Assembly (NCBI RefSeq): GCF_025950525.1
Contig: NZ_JAPDGS010000008.1
Coordinates: forward strand, 1-64,000
DNA: 64,000 nucleotides
Direction of reading: 5' to 3'
Source of the DNA: Stagnihabitans lacustris
GTDB lineage: Bacteria > Pseudomonadota > Alphaproteobacteria > Rhodobacterales > Rhodobacteraceae
Positions 44,180 through 54,591 of the stretch are shown here, one piece after another (positions within the stretch are counted from its first letter, which is position 1; each line of letters begins with the position of its first letter). The notes below the pieces were generated by a model. That model was given only the letters and a program-made list of their open reading frames with translations, did not search any database and was not told where the DNA came from. The translations under genes were made by a program, and so were the position numbers.

Positions 44180-45202
44180 ATGAAAAAACCCACCCCCGCC
44201 ACTATCGAAGACGTCGCCCGCCTGGCCGAGGTCTCGATTGCCACCGTCAGCCGCGCCATCCATATGCCCGAGAAGGTCGCGGTCTCGACCAGGCAAAAGG
44301 TTGACCGTGCGATTGCGGTGACGGGCTATACCGCCAATGCCATGGCGCGCAGTCTGCGGCTGGGGCGGTCCAACATGATCCTGGCGATTGCGCCCGATAT
44401 CGGTGATCCGAACTTCGCGCCCATCCTGATCGGGCTAGAGAACGAGGCGCGGGCGGGCGGCTATGGGCTTTTGATCGGGCACACCCAGGGCGACCCTTTG
44501 CGCGGCGTCGAATACCTGAAATTCCTGAATTCCAATCAGGCGGCGGGGATGATCCTGTTCACCGGCTATGTCCCCCTGGACCCCGCCAGCCAAACCCGCC
44601 TGCCACCGATGGTCGCGGTGGGAGAGCCCTTGGCCCAAGGCGGCATCCCCTTTGTCGGCACCGATGACCGGGGCGGGGCGCGCAAGATGGTGGAGCTGCT
44701 GATTGCCCAGGGCCACCGCCGCATCGCCTTCATCGGTGACAGTCGCGAAAGGCTCTCGCATCACCGCCGCCGCATCGGCTTTGACGAAGGGCTGGCGGCG
44801 GCGGGTCTGCGCGATGGCCAGCAGGTGCTGGACTCCGACGGCACGCTGGAGGGCGGCCGCGCGGCGGTGGAGCGCCTCTTTCTGCGCGACGATCTGCCCA
44901 CGGCTTTCGCCTGCGTCAACGACCAGACGGCGGCGGGGGTGATCCTGTCCCTGACCGCGCGGGGCTACCGCATCCCCGAGGATTTCTCGGTCACGGGGTT
45001 CGACGACATCCCTCAGGCGGGGTTCCTGTCGCCGGCGCTGACCACCGCCCGCCAGCCGCGCACGGCGATTGGTCAGGCGGCCATGGCGATCCTGTTGGGC
45101 CTGGTCGAAGGTGAGGCGCCAGAGCAGGCCGAGACGCTGTTGATGCCCGACCTGATCTTGCGCGACTCGGTCGGGGCGCGGCCGGTCAATCGCCGGTTCT
45201 GA
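44180..45202 (+). CDS. LacI family transcriptional repressor
   Basis: A 340-residue LacI regulator. The DNA-binding part is residues 4-50 (TIEDVARLAEVSIATVSRAI, with the hinge helix near NAMARSLRLG), followed by a periplasmic-binding-like effector domain with VGTDDRGGARKMVELLIAQGHRRIAFI and VTGFDDIPQAG. It probably represses the divergent sugar ABC operon until the transported sugar binds. Its stop abuts the tonB stop of the convergent gene. Confidence 0.95.
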   Translation: MKKPTPATIEDVARLAEVSIATVSRAIHMPEKVAVSTRQKVDRAIAVTGYTANAMARSLRLGRSNMILAIAPDIGDPNFAPILIGLENEARAGGYGLLIGHTQGDPLRGVEYLKFLNSNQAAGMILFTGYVPLDPASQTRLPPMVAVGEPLAQGGIPFVGTDDRGGARKMVELLIAQGHRRIAFIGDSRERLSHHRRRIGFDEGLAAAGLRDGQQVLDSDGTLEGGRAAVERLFLRDDLPTAFACVNDQTAAGVILSLTARGYRIPEDFSVTGFDDIPQAGFLSPALTTARQPRTAIGQAAMAILLGLVEGEAPEQAETLLMPDLILRDSVGARPVNRRF

Positions 45203-46027
45203 TCAGCGCACCTCGAAGGCAAAGGCCATCTGACGCGCGGCGCCTTCGGGCGGCGGCGCAAAGGGCGCGGCGCGGCGGATATGGTCCAACCCCAAGGCAT
45301 CGACCGCCGCATCGCCCGAGGATTGCAGCACCCGCACGCCCTGCAAACTGCCATCGGCGCCCACGGTAAAGCCCACCTGCACCGTGCCGCTTCCACCCGC
45401 CTTTTGCTTTTTCGTCTTGCGGATCTGCTTGGCGACCGAGGCCGCCCAGGCCTTTGGACTGGCATTGGACGTGGCCGCAGCCGCCGGCGCGCTGGCCTGG
45501 GATGCCGCCTGAGGCTGGGATGTCTTCACGGCTTTCTTTTCCGGTTTGGGTTCGGCCTTGGCGACCTTTTGGGGCTTGGGTTTGGGTTTGGGCGGCGGCG
45601 GGGCCTTGGCCAGAACCTCGGGCGCGGCTTCGGGCGTAGGAGCCGCAAGGTCAGGCGCAGGAGGCTCCGGCGCAAGATCGGGGGGCGTCACGTCCGGGGT
45701 CAGGTCAGGAGACGCAAGGTCGGGCGCATCGCTGGGGGTCGGCACATCCGGGCTTTCGACCATCTCGGGCTGGATCACGGGTTCAGCCACCGGCAAGGGC
45801 ATGGCCATCAGCGCAGGCATCGGCGCGGGGGCCAAGGCCAGCACAAAGGGCTCTGGCGCGGGGGCGGCGCGAACGGCCAGAAGCGTCGCGCCCGACAGGG
45901 TCAGCGCCACCGCCAACCCCGAAGCCAGCCAACCGCGCAACCGTTGGCGGCGCTGTTGCAGGTCAAGCCAGGGACAGGGCCCCGTAGCGCCCATGACGGG
46001 ACAGGTCGCAGCTGGCAGGTTTTTCAC
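45203..46027 (-). CDS. tonB: TonB energy-transducing protein
   Basis: A 274-residue TonB: cytoplasmic N-terminus, one membrane helix (ASGLAVALTLSGATLLAV), a long Pro-rich periplasmic spacer with EPxxPDL and PKPKPKPQK segments, and a C-terminal TonB domain with VGFTVGADGSLQGVRVLQSSG. It couples the proton gradient, through ExbB-ExbD, to the haem receptor encoded upstream. The start is a GTG at 46027 in a GTGA overlap with the exbD stop. Last gene of receptor-exbB-exbD-tonB. Confidence 0.93.
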   Translation of the reverse strand: MKNLPAATCPVMGATGPCPWLDLQQRRQRLRGWLASGLAVALTLSGATLLAVRAAPAPEPFVLALAPAPMPALMAMPLPVAEPVIQPEMVESPDVPTPSDAPDLASPDLTPDVTPPDLAPEPPAPDLAAPTPEAAPEVLAKAPPPPKPKPKPQKVAKAEPKPEKKAVKTSQPQAASQASAPAAAATSNASPKAWAASVAKQIRKTKKQKAGGSGTVQVGFTVGADGSLQGVRVLQSSGDAAVDALGLDHIRRAAPFAPPPEGAARQMAFAFEVR

Positions 46028-46428
46028 GGCGCGGCCTCCAGCCCCACAAGGGCGACGTTCAGGTATCCGGCCGCGCGCAGCCCATCCAGGCCCTGCATCA
46101 GCCGCGCATAGGTCAGGTCGCGGTCGGCGCGCAGGTAAAGCGCCGTGTCGCGCTTGGCCCCGGTGCTTGTGTCCAGCGCGGCGGCAAGGGCCTCAGCGGT
46201 CACAGCGGTGTCGTTCAGCATATAGCCCGTCTCGGTCAGCGTCACCCAGACCGGGTCTTGCGGGCGCTGGGTCGCCGTGGCCTTCGACGCAGGCAGGTTC
46301 ACCGGAACATCCACGGTGGACAAAGGCGCCGCCACCATGAAAACGATCAGCAGCACCAGCATCACGTCGATAAAGGGCGTGACGTTGATATCGGCCAGCT
46401 CGTCGGGGTCCTCGTTCAGGGGGGTCAT
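46024..46428 (-). CDS. exbD: Biopolymer transport protein ExbD
   Basis: A 134-residue ExbD with one N-terminal helix. The motif INVTPFIDVMLVLLIVFMV includes the functional Asp in the membrane segment. The start abuts the exbB stop with no gap, and the stop overlaps tonB. Part of the TonB motor complex in the inner membrane. Confidence 0.95.
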   Translation of the reverse strand: MTPLNEDPDELADINVTPFIDVMLVLLIVFMVAAPLSTVDVPVNLPASKATATQRPQDPVWVTLTETGYMLNDTAVTAEALAAALDTSTGAKRDTALYLRADRDLTYARLMQGLDGLRAAGYLNVALVGLEAAP

Positions 46429-47337
<909 letters not shown>

Positions 47338-47348
47338 GGCGGGCTCCG

Positions 47349-49391
47349 TTACCAGGTAAAGGTCTTGCCCAGGGTCAGCTTGGCGTTCAGCCCCGCTGCA
47401 TTGTCCAGGGCCAGGTTGTTGCGATACTGGACGTCAAAGACATTCTCGACGGCCAAAGAGATATCGACCCCCTGCAGCACGCCCGCTTGCGGGGTATAGG
47501 TCACAAACAGGTCATGCGTCGTATAGCTGTCAGCCGAGGTCGTGGCCGAAGCCGTGGTGATCTGGTCCACCCAATTCCCGCGCCACCCAACATTCAGCGC
47601 CTGATCCAACAGCTTGGCCCCCAGCGTCAGCGAGACGGTTTCGGCCGGCGTATCGGTCAGGACCGTGTCATAGGCCGTCCCCGCGGTGCGGTTGCGGCTT
47701 TCGACCTTGGAATAGCCCAGGTTGGCGAACCAGCCTTCGGCGTCATAGGCGGCCTCGACCTCGGCGCCCCAGGTCTCGGCCTTGTTCAGGTTGACGTAAT
47801 TGGCCGACCCCGTGGTGCCCGAGGAATTGGCCACGATCAGGTTGTTGAAATCGTTGTGAAACAGCGTCGTCTTGACCTGCAGGCTGTCACCCTCGGACAA
47901 AAGCCCCTCACGCTGGAAGGTGAAGCCCAGTTCGACCGTTTCGGCGGTCTCCTTCTCCAGCCCCAGCGATGGCAGCAGCACAGCCCCCCCGCGCGAGGTG
48001 CCATAGGAATAAAGCTCGTCCAGCGTCGGCATCCGCTCGGTTTGCGCCACGGTGCCGAAAACCCCCCAGGCGTCGTTGACCGCATACATCGCCTGCAGCT
48101 TGGCCGAAACCGCCTGATCGCTGTCCTCCGATGCGCCGCGCAACGCCGCCGCATCCGAAGGCGTGCGGGTGCCGAAATCGACGCGCACCCCGGGGATCAG
48201 CGTCAGGCGGTCGGCGTAAACGAACTCGCCCTGCGCATAGAGCCCGGCCTTGTCATCGGTGCCCTCGGGGTGAAAGCCCATGGCGCCCAAAGACGAGGTC
48301 GCCGAACGCTCTTGCCGCGACAGTTGCGTGCCCAGGATCACCGTATTGGCCCAAGAGCCGCCCCCGAAGGACAGCTTGTGTTCCGCCTTCAAAGCCGTGG
48401 TCGCATAGGCGAATTCCCCGGCGCACAGAACCTGCAGCGTCCCCGTGGCGCACATCGCCCCCATCGAGAAGTTGTCCTTGGTCACATCGGTATCGGTATG
48501 CGACAGCGTCACCGTCGTATCGCCGCGCGCCCAGGTCAGCGTGGCCGTCGTATCGCGTGAGGCGATGTCGGCGGTGCCAAAGCCCGAGGCGGCGGCGCCC
48601 CCGGTCTGCGCCACCAGCGCATCGTCCAGGTCGGTGTCGGTCTGCGCATAGGACAGGGTCACGCTCTGGCCGTTTTCCAGGTTCACCTTGGCCTTGATCA
48701 GTGCCGAGGTGCTGTCATGCGCCGTGCCGGCAATCGTATTGCCCAGGCCATCAACCACGGTCCCGCCGCTGGAGCGGTTCAGCGCGCCCAGGTAGTCGAC
48801 AGTGCCGCGCCGCTCGGCCCAGATGACGCCAACGCGCTGGCTGTCGCCATTCGACCCATAGGACAGCGTCGGGCGCAGGGCCCGCGTCTGCCCTTCGGCC
48901 AGAAAGTCGGCGGCGTCCTTGGTGGTGAAATTCACCGCCCCGCCAATCGCGCCCGACCCGTTCAAGGTCGCGGCGGCAGGCCCGCGCAGGACCTCGACCC
49001 TCTTATACAGGTCCAGATCGCCAAAGAACGACCCCATCCGGTATTGTTCAAAGAACTTCGGCGCGCCGTCGACCGACACCTTGATGCGTTCCTCCGAGGC
49101 CGCCTGTTCGGCATTGCCCACACCACGGATGTTGAAGCTTTGCCCCAGCACCCGGGCCGAGGCGCCGGCAATCGTGATCCCCGGCACGCCGCGGAACAGG
49201 TCGGACAGGGTGACAGGCTGGCGGGCGTCGAAGTCCGATTGTTCCAGCGCAGTCACGGATTGTGGGGTTTCGACGGCCGGTTTTGCGCTGCCGGCGCCAA
49301 AGATCAGGCGGCCAAGGTATTGAAACCCATCGGCATGGGCGGGCTGGCACAAAGCCAAAAGCGCGACAGAGGTGGTCAAAAGGCGGTTCAT
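47349..49391 (-). CDS. TonB-dependent haem receptor
   Basis: A 680-residue outer-membrane receptor. Signal peptide MNRLLTTSVALLALCQPAHA; plug domain with PVTLSDLFRGVPGITIAG, FNIRGVGNAEQAASEERIKV and VEVLRGPAAATLNGSGAIGGAVNF; then a 22-strand barrel ending in aromatic FTW. The ligand is inferred as haem because the divergent operon is hmuSTUV and the plug/barrel resembles the HmuR haem/haemoglobin receptor group. It is the first gene of a leftward operon with its own exbB-exbD-tonB, so the energy source is dedicated. Iron control is likely through the box at 49461-49475. Confidence 0.9.
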   Translation of the reverse strand: MNRLLTTSVALLALCQPAHADGFQYLGRLIFGAGSAKPAVETPQSVTALEQSDFDARQPVTLSDLFRGVPGITIAGASARVLGQSFNIRGVGNAEQAASEERIKVSVDGAPKFFEQYRMGSFFGDLDLYKRVEVLRGPAAATLNGSGAIGGAVNFTTKDAADFLAEGQTRALRPTLSYGSNGDSQRVGVIWAERRGTVDYLGALNRSSGGTVVDGLGNTIAGTAHDSTSALIKAKVNLENGQSVTLSYAQTDTDLDDALVAQTGGAAASGFGTADIASRDTTATLTWARGDTTVTLSHTDTDVTKDNFSMGAMCATGTLQVLCAGEFAYATTALKAEHKLSFGGGSWANTVILGTQLSRQERSATSSLGAMGFHPEGTDDKAGLYAQGEFVYADRLTLIPGVRVDFGTRTPSDAAALRGASEDSDQAVSAKLQAMYAVNDAWGVFGTVAQTERMPTLDELYSYGTSRGGAVLLPSLGLEKETAETVELGFTFQREGLLSEGDSLQVKTTLFHNDFNNLIVANSSGTTGSANYVNLNKAETWGAEVEAAYDAEGWFANLGYSKVESRNRTAGTAYDTVLTDTPAETVSLTLGAKLLDQALNVGWRGNWVDQITTASATTSADSYTTHDLFVTYTPQAGVLQGVDISLAVENVFDVQYRNNLALDNAAGLNAKLTLGKTFTW

Positions 49392-49460
49392 GGGCTTTCC
49401 CTTGGTGGTCTGCAGGGGGCTGGCCCGGCGGTGACGCCTGTCGCTGGCACGCAGAAATTC

Positions 49461-49475
49461 TGACTTGATTTGTCA
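49461..49475. promoter_or_regulatory. Iron-responsive (IRO-type) operator, TGA-N9-TCA
   Basis: TGA (49461-49463), nine bases, TCA (49473-49475), inside a wider dyad CTGAC-N7-GTCAG. TGA-N9-TCA is the IRO consensus bound by RirA/Iron-responsive regulators of alphaproteobacteria. It sits between the divergent haem receptor and hmuS genes, so it could silence both under iron sufficiency. Confidence 0.6.
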
Positions 49476-49485
49476 GGAATCGGCG

Positions 49486-49512
49486 ATTAAAGAAGCCGAC
49501 AGAAACTGTCAA
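49486..49512 (-). promoter_or_regulatory. Candidate promoter of the haem receptor operon
   Basis: Leftward TTGACA (49512-49507) is followed after 15 bases by TTTAAT (49491-49486). The -35 box overlaps a second dyad, GACA-N5-TGTC (49498-49510). The IRO box lies just downstream of the -10, in the start-site region. Confidence 0.45.
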
Positions 49513-49569
49513 GTATTCTCGCGCACCAGCTTTCGCCAGACGCGCATCCCCCAAAGCTCTGGAGTCCAA

Positions 49570-50580
49570 ATGACCCCCGCCGATATCCGCGCCCTGCGCG
49601 CCGAGAACCCGAAGACACGTGCCCGCGATCTGGCCGAGGCCCACAACCTGCCCGAAGCGGCCCTGGTCGCCGCCCATCTGGGCCACGGCGTGACCGCATT
49701 GCAGCCCCATCCCGATCAGCTGATGCCCCTGGCCGGAGAGTTGGGCGATGTCATGGCCCTGACGCGCAACCGCAACTGCGTCCACGAGCGCAAGGGGGTC
49801 TACAAGACCTATCATTCCGGGTCTTGGGCTCAGATGATCCTGTCCTCGGACATCGACTTGCGGCTGTTTGCGCGTCACTGGGTCCATGCCTATGCGGTGG
49901 TCGAGGGCGACAAAAGGTCGATCCAGGTCTTTGATGCGGCGGGCGATGCGGTCCACAAGATCCACCTGACCGCGGCGTCCGATGTCGGGGCCTTTGACCG
50001 GCTGGTGACGGCGCTGGCGATCGAGGCCCAGATGCCCACCTTTGCCCCCCGCGCCGTCGTCGAACCGGCCAAGGGCGATCCTTCCCAGCGTGAGGCGCTG
50101 CGTCAGGGTTGGTCCGCCATGACCGATAGCCATCAATTCCTGGGCCTGGTGAAGGATCACGGCATGAACCGCCTGGGCGCCAACCGCATCGCGGGCGCGC
50201 CCCATGCGCGGCCTTTGGCTGTGGGTGCGGTGGCGGCGGCACTGGAGCTTGCGGCGTTTTCCGAAATCCCGGTCATGATCTTTGTCGGCAACGCCGGCTG
50301 CATCCAGATCCACTCGGGTCTGGTGGGCAAGACGGTGATGATGGGGCCGTGGTTGAACATCATGGACCCGCGTTTCAACTTGCATCTGCGCGCCGACCGG
50401 ATTGCCGAGGTCTGGCATGTGGTCAAGCCCACCGCCACCGGGCCTGCGGTGTCCATCGAGGCCTTTGATGCCGAGGGAGAACTGATCCTGCAGATCTTTG
50501 CCTATCGCAAGGACCGGCCCGGCGATGCCTGGAACGCCCTGGTGGACGCCCTGCCGCATCTGGAAGAGGCCTTCGCATGA
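49570..50580 (+). CDS. hmuS: Hemin-degrading factor HmuS
   Basis: A 336-residue HmuS/ChuS family protein, made of two similar halves that bind and handle haem after import. Family segments: TRNRNCVHERKGVY, NRNCVHE, and GNAGCIQIHSG with VGKTVMMGPWLNIMDPRFNLHL in the second half. GGAG precedes ATG 49570. First gene of the rightward haem uptake operon; stop overlaps hmuT as ATGA. Confidence 0.94.
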   Translation: MTPADIRALRAENPKTRARDLAEAHNLPEAALVAAHLGHGVTALQPHPDQLMPLAGELGDVMALTRNRNCVHERKGVYKTYHSGSWAQMILSSDIDLRLFARHWVHAYAVVEGDKRSIQVFDAAGDAVHKIHLTAASDVGAFDRLVTALAIEAQMPTFAPRAVVEPAKGDPSQREALRQGWSAMTDSHQFLGLVKDHGMNRLGANRIAGAPHARPLAVGAVAAALELAAFSEIPVMIFVGNAGCIQIHSGLVGKTVMMGPWLNIMDPRFNLHLRADRIAEVWHVVKPTATGPAVSIEAFDAEGELILQIFAYRKDRPGDAWNALVDALPHLEEAFA

Positions 50581-51410
50581 TCACCCGCCGCTTGTTCCTG
50601 GCCCTGCCCTTGCTGGCCACCCCCGCCTTCGCCGCAAACCGCCGCATCGTGGTCCTCGGTGGCTCGCTGGCCGAGATCGTCGCGGCCCTGGGGGCCGAGG
50701 GCGAATTGGTCGGCCGCGACACGACCTCGACCTTTCCGCCAAGCCTGCTGGCCCTGCCTGACGTCGGCTATGTCCGCGCGCTGTCGCCCGAAGGCGTGTT
50801 GTCGCTGACCCCCGACCTGATCCTGGCAGAGCCCGACGCAGGCCCGCCCCCGGTGATCGAGGTCCTGCGCGCGGCGGGCACCCAGTTCGTCACCATCCCC
50901 GGCGCGCCCACAGCCGCCGGCGTGGTGGCCAAGATCGAGGCCACCGCCGCAGCCCTTGGCCTGCCCGAACAGGGCGCCGCACTCGCAGCCCAAGTCGCAG
51001 CCGAAATCGCGACGGCCCAGGCCCTGCCCGCCCCGACCCCCCTGCGCGTGCTGTTCGTCCTGTCGCTGCAGGGCGGCGCGGTCATGGCGGGCGGTGAGGG
51101 CTCTTCGGCCGAGGGCATCATCCACATGGCCGGCGGGGTCAATGTCGGCCTTGGCTTTGACGGCTTCAAACCCATGACCGACGAAGCGGTCCTCGCCGCC
51201 GATCCGCAAGCCATCCTGGTCATGGACCGCGAGGGGGAACTCTCGATCACGCCCGAGATGATCGCGGCCCATCCAGCACTTGGGCGCACCACGGCGGCGA
51301 CGGAAGGGCGGATCGTCGCCATGGACGGGATGCTTCTTTTGGGCTTTGGCCCGCGCACCGGCCAGGCTGCGGCGGCCCTGCATCAGGCGCTATACGGAGA
51401 CGCGGGATGA
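50577..51410 (+). CDS. hmuT: Haem ABC transporter substrate-binding protein HmuT
   Basis: A 277-residue class III periplasmic binding protein. Signal MITRRLFLALPLLATPAFA, then RRIVVLGGSLAEIVAALG and GRDTTSTFPPSLLALPDVGY, typical of HmuT. The C-terminal half has TEGRIVAMDGMLLLGFGPRTGQA. It carries haem across the periplasm to HmuUV. Overlaps hmuS and hmuU by 4 bases each. Confidence 0.94.
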   Translation: MITRRLFLALPLLATPAFAANRRIVVLGGSLAEIVAALGAEGELVGRDTTSTFPPSLLALPDVGYVRALSPEGVLSLTPDLILAEPDAGPPPVIEVLRAAGTQFVTIPGAPTAAGVVAKIEATAAALGLPEQGAALAAQVAAEIATAQALPAPTPLRVLFVLSLQGGAVMAGGEGSSAEGIIHMAGGVNVGLGFDGFKPMTDEAVLAADPQAILVMDREGELSITPEMIAAHPALGRTTAATEGRIVAMDGMLLLGFGPRTGQAAAALHQALYGDAG

Positions 51411-52375
51411 CCGCGCTTCGGGTCACTTTGCCGCTGATGATGGCTGGCGTTGTGCTGGCCGCCTTGGGGACCGGGGCCACGGGGCTGTCGCCCTTGCGGC
51501 TGCTGCAAGGCGGGCTGTCCTTGCAGGAAAGCGTGGTCTTTTGGGATATCCGCCTGCCAAGGCTCCTGTTGGGGCTTTTGGTGGGCGCAGGTCTGGCGGT
51601 GTCCGGCGTGCTGATGCAGGCGCTGTTTCGCAACCCTCTGGCCGATCCGGGCGTGGTCGGCGTCGGTCCGGGGGCGGCCCTGGGCGCGGTTCTGGCCATC
51701 GTTCTGGGCGGAGGCGGCCCAGTGCTGGTGATGCTTGCGGCCTTTGGCGGCGGCTGGGTGGCGGTCATGGTCCTGACCCGGGTGGCGCAAAGCGCGGGGC
51801 GGACCGATATCAGCCTTCTGCTGTTGGCGGGGATCGCGCTTTCGGCCCTGGCGGGGGCGGTGACGGGCATCCTTGTGACGCTGGCCGATGACACGCAATT
51901 GCGCGACCTGTCCTATTGGTCGATGGGCTCTTTGGCGGGGGCCACGCGGGACAAGGTCGCGCTGGGGGCCTTGGTCATCGGGCCGGTCCTGCTGTTGGCG
52001 CCGCGTCTGGCGCGGGGGCTGAACGCCCTGGCGCTGGGAGAGGTCGCGGCCTTTCACATGGGCTTGCGGGTCGAGCGGCTGAAGCGTCACGCCATCCTTT
52101 TGACCGCGCTTGGCACCGGGGGGGCGGTGGCGCTGGCGGGAGGGATCGGATTCATCGGCATCGTCGTGCCCCATGTGCTGCGTCAGGCTTTGGGCCCCGA
52201 TCACCGCGCCATCCTGCCCCTGTCCGCGCTGATGGGGGGGGCGCTTCTGGTGCTGGCCGATGTCTTTGCCCGCAGCCTGACCGCGCCCGCCGAACTGCCC
52301 ATCGGCATCCTGACCGCGCTGATCGGCGCGCCGGTCTTCCTGCATATCCTGTTGAAACGAAGGGGTGTCGCATGA
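51407..52375 (+). CDS. hmuU: Haem ABC transporter permease HmuU
   Basis: A 322-residue FecCD/BtuC-family permease with about ten helices. Motifs: RLPRLLLGLLVGAGLAVSGVLMQALFRNPLADPGVVG, here split as RLPRLLLGLLVGAGLAVSG and QALFRNPLADP, and IGFIGIVVPHVLRQALG, the coupling region to the ATPase. ATGA overlaps at both ends show tight coupling in hmuSTUV. Confidence 0.95.
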   Translation: MTALRVTLPLMMAGVVLAALGTGATGLSPLRLLQGGLSLQESVVFWDIRLPRLLLGLLVGAGLAVSGVLMQALFRNPLADPGVVGVGPGAALGAVLAIVLGGGGPVLVMLAAFGGGWVAVMVLTRVAQSAGRTDISLLLLAGIALSALAGAVTGILVTLADDTQLRDLSYWSMGSLAGATRDKVALGALVIGPVLLLAPRLARGLNALALGEVAAFHMGLRVERLKRHAILLTALGTGGAVALAGGIGFIGIVVPHVLRQALGPDHRAILPLSALMGGALLVLADVFARSLTAPAELPIGILTALIGAPVFLHILLKRRGVA

Positions 52376-53115
52376 TCACCACTCAGGGCCTGACCGTCAT
52401 GCGGGCCAAGCGCACCATCCTGCACGACCTGACCCTGACCCTGCGGCAAGGCGAGGTCACAGGGCTGATCGGTCCCAATGGATCGGGCAAGTCGACGCTG
52501 CTGGCGGCGCTGTCGGGCGCCCTGCCCTATCGCGGGTCCGTGCAGATCGCGGGTCACGAGGTCGCAACCGCCAGCCCCGCGACGCTGGCGGGCCTGCGCG
52601 CCGTGATGGCGCAACAGACGACGCTAAGCCTGCCCTTCTCCGTGGCCGAGGTGGTCGCGATGGGCGCCCTGACCGCGCCCGGCGCCCGCATCCCGGCGCT
52701 TTTGGCCGAACTGGGCTTGGCCGGTTTCGGTCCCCGCGACGCCATGGCGCTGTCGGGCGGCGAGGCCCAGCGGATGCAACTGGCCCGCGCGCTTTTGCAG
52801 GCGGAAACGGCGGGCGGCACAGGGTGGCTCATGCTGGACGAGCCGGTCTCCAGCCTGGACCTGGCCCATCAGATCGCAGTGATCGACCGGGCGCGGGCCC
52901 ATGCCGCGCGGGGCGGCGCTTTGGTCGTGCTGCATGACCTGAACCTGGCCGTGCGCGGGGTGGACCGGCTTTTGGTGCTGCAAGAGGGGCGGATCGTGGC
53001 GGACGGCGCGCCGTCACAGGTGCTGACCGATACGCTGCTGACCCGGGTCTATGACTGCGCCATCCCGGTCAACCGCGTGCCGGAAAACGCGCCCTTTGTG
53101 TTGGTGCAGGCCTAG
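52372..53115 (+). CDS. hmuV: Haem ABC transporter ATPase HmuV
   Basis: A 247-residue ABC ATPase of the iron/haem class. Walker A GPNGSGKSTLL, signature LSGGEAQRMQLARAL, Walker B LMLDEPVSSLD and H-loop VLHDLNLA. The start at 52372 overlaps the hmuU stop as ATGA; the frame is open much further upstream but only as a shadow of hmuU. Its stop overlaps the stop of the convergent M81 gene by 4 bases, with no room for a terminator hairpin. Confidence 0.95.
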   Translation: MITTQGLTVMRAKRTILHDLTLTLRQGEVTGLIGPNGSGKSTLLAALSGALPYRGSVQIAGHEVATASPATLAGLRAVMAQQTTLSLPFSVAEVVAMGALTAPGARIPALLAELGLAGFGPRDAMALSGGEAQRMQLARALLQAETAGGTGWLMLDEPVSSLDLAHQIAVIDRARAHAARGGALVVLHDLNLAVRGVDRLLVLQEGRIVADGAPSQVLTDTLLTRVYDCAIPVNRVPENAPFVLVQA

Positions 53116-54587
53116 CGGTCCAAAGGCCAGACCGGGCGGCGCACGCGGGTATAGGGCCGCAGATGCGCTTGCGGTGTGGCCAGCGCGCCGGTGTCACAGA
53201 CCACGACCCTTGCGGCGATGGGCTGAAAGGCCGCGCGGAAATGCTGCATCGACTTGACGACCAGAAAGCGCAGGGCCTCGGGCGCGATGTCAAAGGCGCG
53301 CAGTTGCTGCAGGTCAAGCATCTGGCCAGACAGGGTGACGACCAGCACGTCGATCCCCTGCACCCGAAAGACCGCCGTCTTCCCCCAGGAATGGGTGATG
53401 CCGCCCAGGATCGGACCGTCTCCGGTATAGGTGCCCTCTGACAGGTGCCGGATTTCGCCGGTCACGGTCAGGGGCCCGCCGCCGAACGCCGGGTCACATT
53501 TGCCGCCAAGGTCCAGCGTCACGGTGTCGCCGACCCTGTGGCGGTGCAGGAAAGCCGCCGCCTCGGGGTCGATCATCGGGGCAAAGGCGCCCCCTGTGAC
53601 GCCCACTTGCAACAGCGCCGCCAGCAATGCGGTCGCATCGCCATAAGCCCCGGCGCCCGGGTTGTCGGCATAATCCGCGATGACCAAGGGCGGGGCCGCG
53701 GGATGGGCCAAGGCCAGCGCCGCCGCGGCCTCAGGCGTCAGAAAGTCATTTGACACCGATCCGCGCTGATCCCAGATCGTCTGCGCCAGCGCCTCGGCGA
53801 TCTCTGTGGCGCGAGCGGCGTTGCGGTCATGTGTCACCAGAACCGTCGGCCCCATTTCCGCGATATCCGCCTCGGAGAAGCCCGCATTGACCGACACCGC
53901 CAGGATGCCCGGCTCGGCCTCATGCGCGGTGGCGCGGGTGTAAAGCGCGGCCGTCTGGGGCACATCGGTGCGGCCTGCATTGGCCTCGTCCAGCATGGGG
54001 ATATGGCGGCGCAGGGTCCGGGGCGCGATGTCGCCCTTCATCGTCCGATCCAGCAGCCGCGCCGCATGACGCCCGGTTTCGCGCATGTCGACATGGGGAT
54101 AAGTCTTGTAGCTGACAAGGATTTGCGCCTGTTCCACCATGGCCTCCGTCACCATGGCGTGCAGGTCCAGCGTCACCGCAATCGGCAGGTCCGGCCCCAC
54201 GATGGCACGCAGACGGCGCAGCATCTCGCCCTCGCCATCCTCGCAGAACACTGGCACCATCGACCCGTGCAGCGACAAAAGCACGCCGTCCAGCGTGGCC
54301 TTGTGCGCCCGCGCGCCGTCACAGATCAGGCCGGCGATATGGTCAAAAGCCTCTTGCGCCACCCGGGCCCCGGGGGTCGCATGGGCAGAGACGGTATGGG
54401 TCAGCCGCCACCCCGACAGGTCCGCCACATCCAGAAACCCCGCCAGCTCTTCGTTCACGCCGCGAAAGCGGTCGACGGCAACTTGCCCCAGGTCCAGGAC
54501 ATCGTCGCGAAAGTCCTGCAACCGCGTCTCGCCCTTCTTGAAGGTGTTGCTTTCGTGGACGAAAACGCCGGTCAGGACGTGGAACAT
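53112..54587 (-). CDS. M81 family metallopeptidase (MlrC-like)
   Basis: A 491-residue protein of the M81/DUF1485 family, whose named member MlrC cleaves linearised microcystin, a peptide with D- and beta-amino acids. Family motifs: VFVHESNTF, LLSLHGSMV, VTLDLHAMVTEAMV, YKTYPHVDMRETG, and ADYADNPGAGAYGD. Likely metal ligands are the Glu/His of HESN and the Asp/His of LDLHAM. It is the last gene of the peptide importer operon, 4 bases after the ATPase gene, so it probably processes the imported peptide in the cytoplasm. Confidence 0.92.
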   Translation of the reverse strand: MFHVLTGVFVHESNTFKKGETRLQDFRDDVLDLGQVAVDRFRGVNEELAGFLDVADLSGWRLTHTVSAHATPGARVAQEAFDHIAGLICDGARAHKATLDGVLLSLHGSMVPVFCEDGEGEMLRRLRAIVGPDLPIAVTLDLHAMVTEAMVEQAQILVSYKTYPHVDMRETGRHAARLLDRTMKGDIAPRTLRRHIPMLDEANAGRTDVPQTAALYTRATAHEAEPGILAVSVNAGFSEADIAEMGPTVLVTHDRNAARATEIAEALAQTIWDQRGSVSNDFLTPEAAAALALAHPAAPPLVIADYADNPGAGAYGDATALLAALLQVGVTGGAFAPMIDPEAAAFLHRHRVGDTVTLDLGGKCDPAFGGGPLTVTGEIRHLSEGTYTGDGPILGGITHSWGKTAVFRVQGIDVLVVTLSGQMLDLQQLRAFDIAPEALRFLVVKSMQHFRAAFQPIAARVVVCDTGALATPQAHLRPYTRVRRPVWPLDR

Positions 54588-54591
54588 CGGA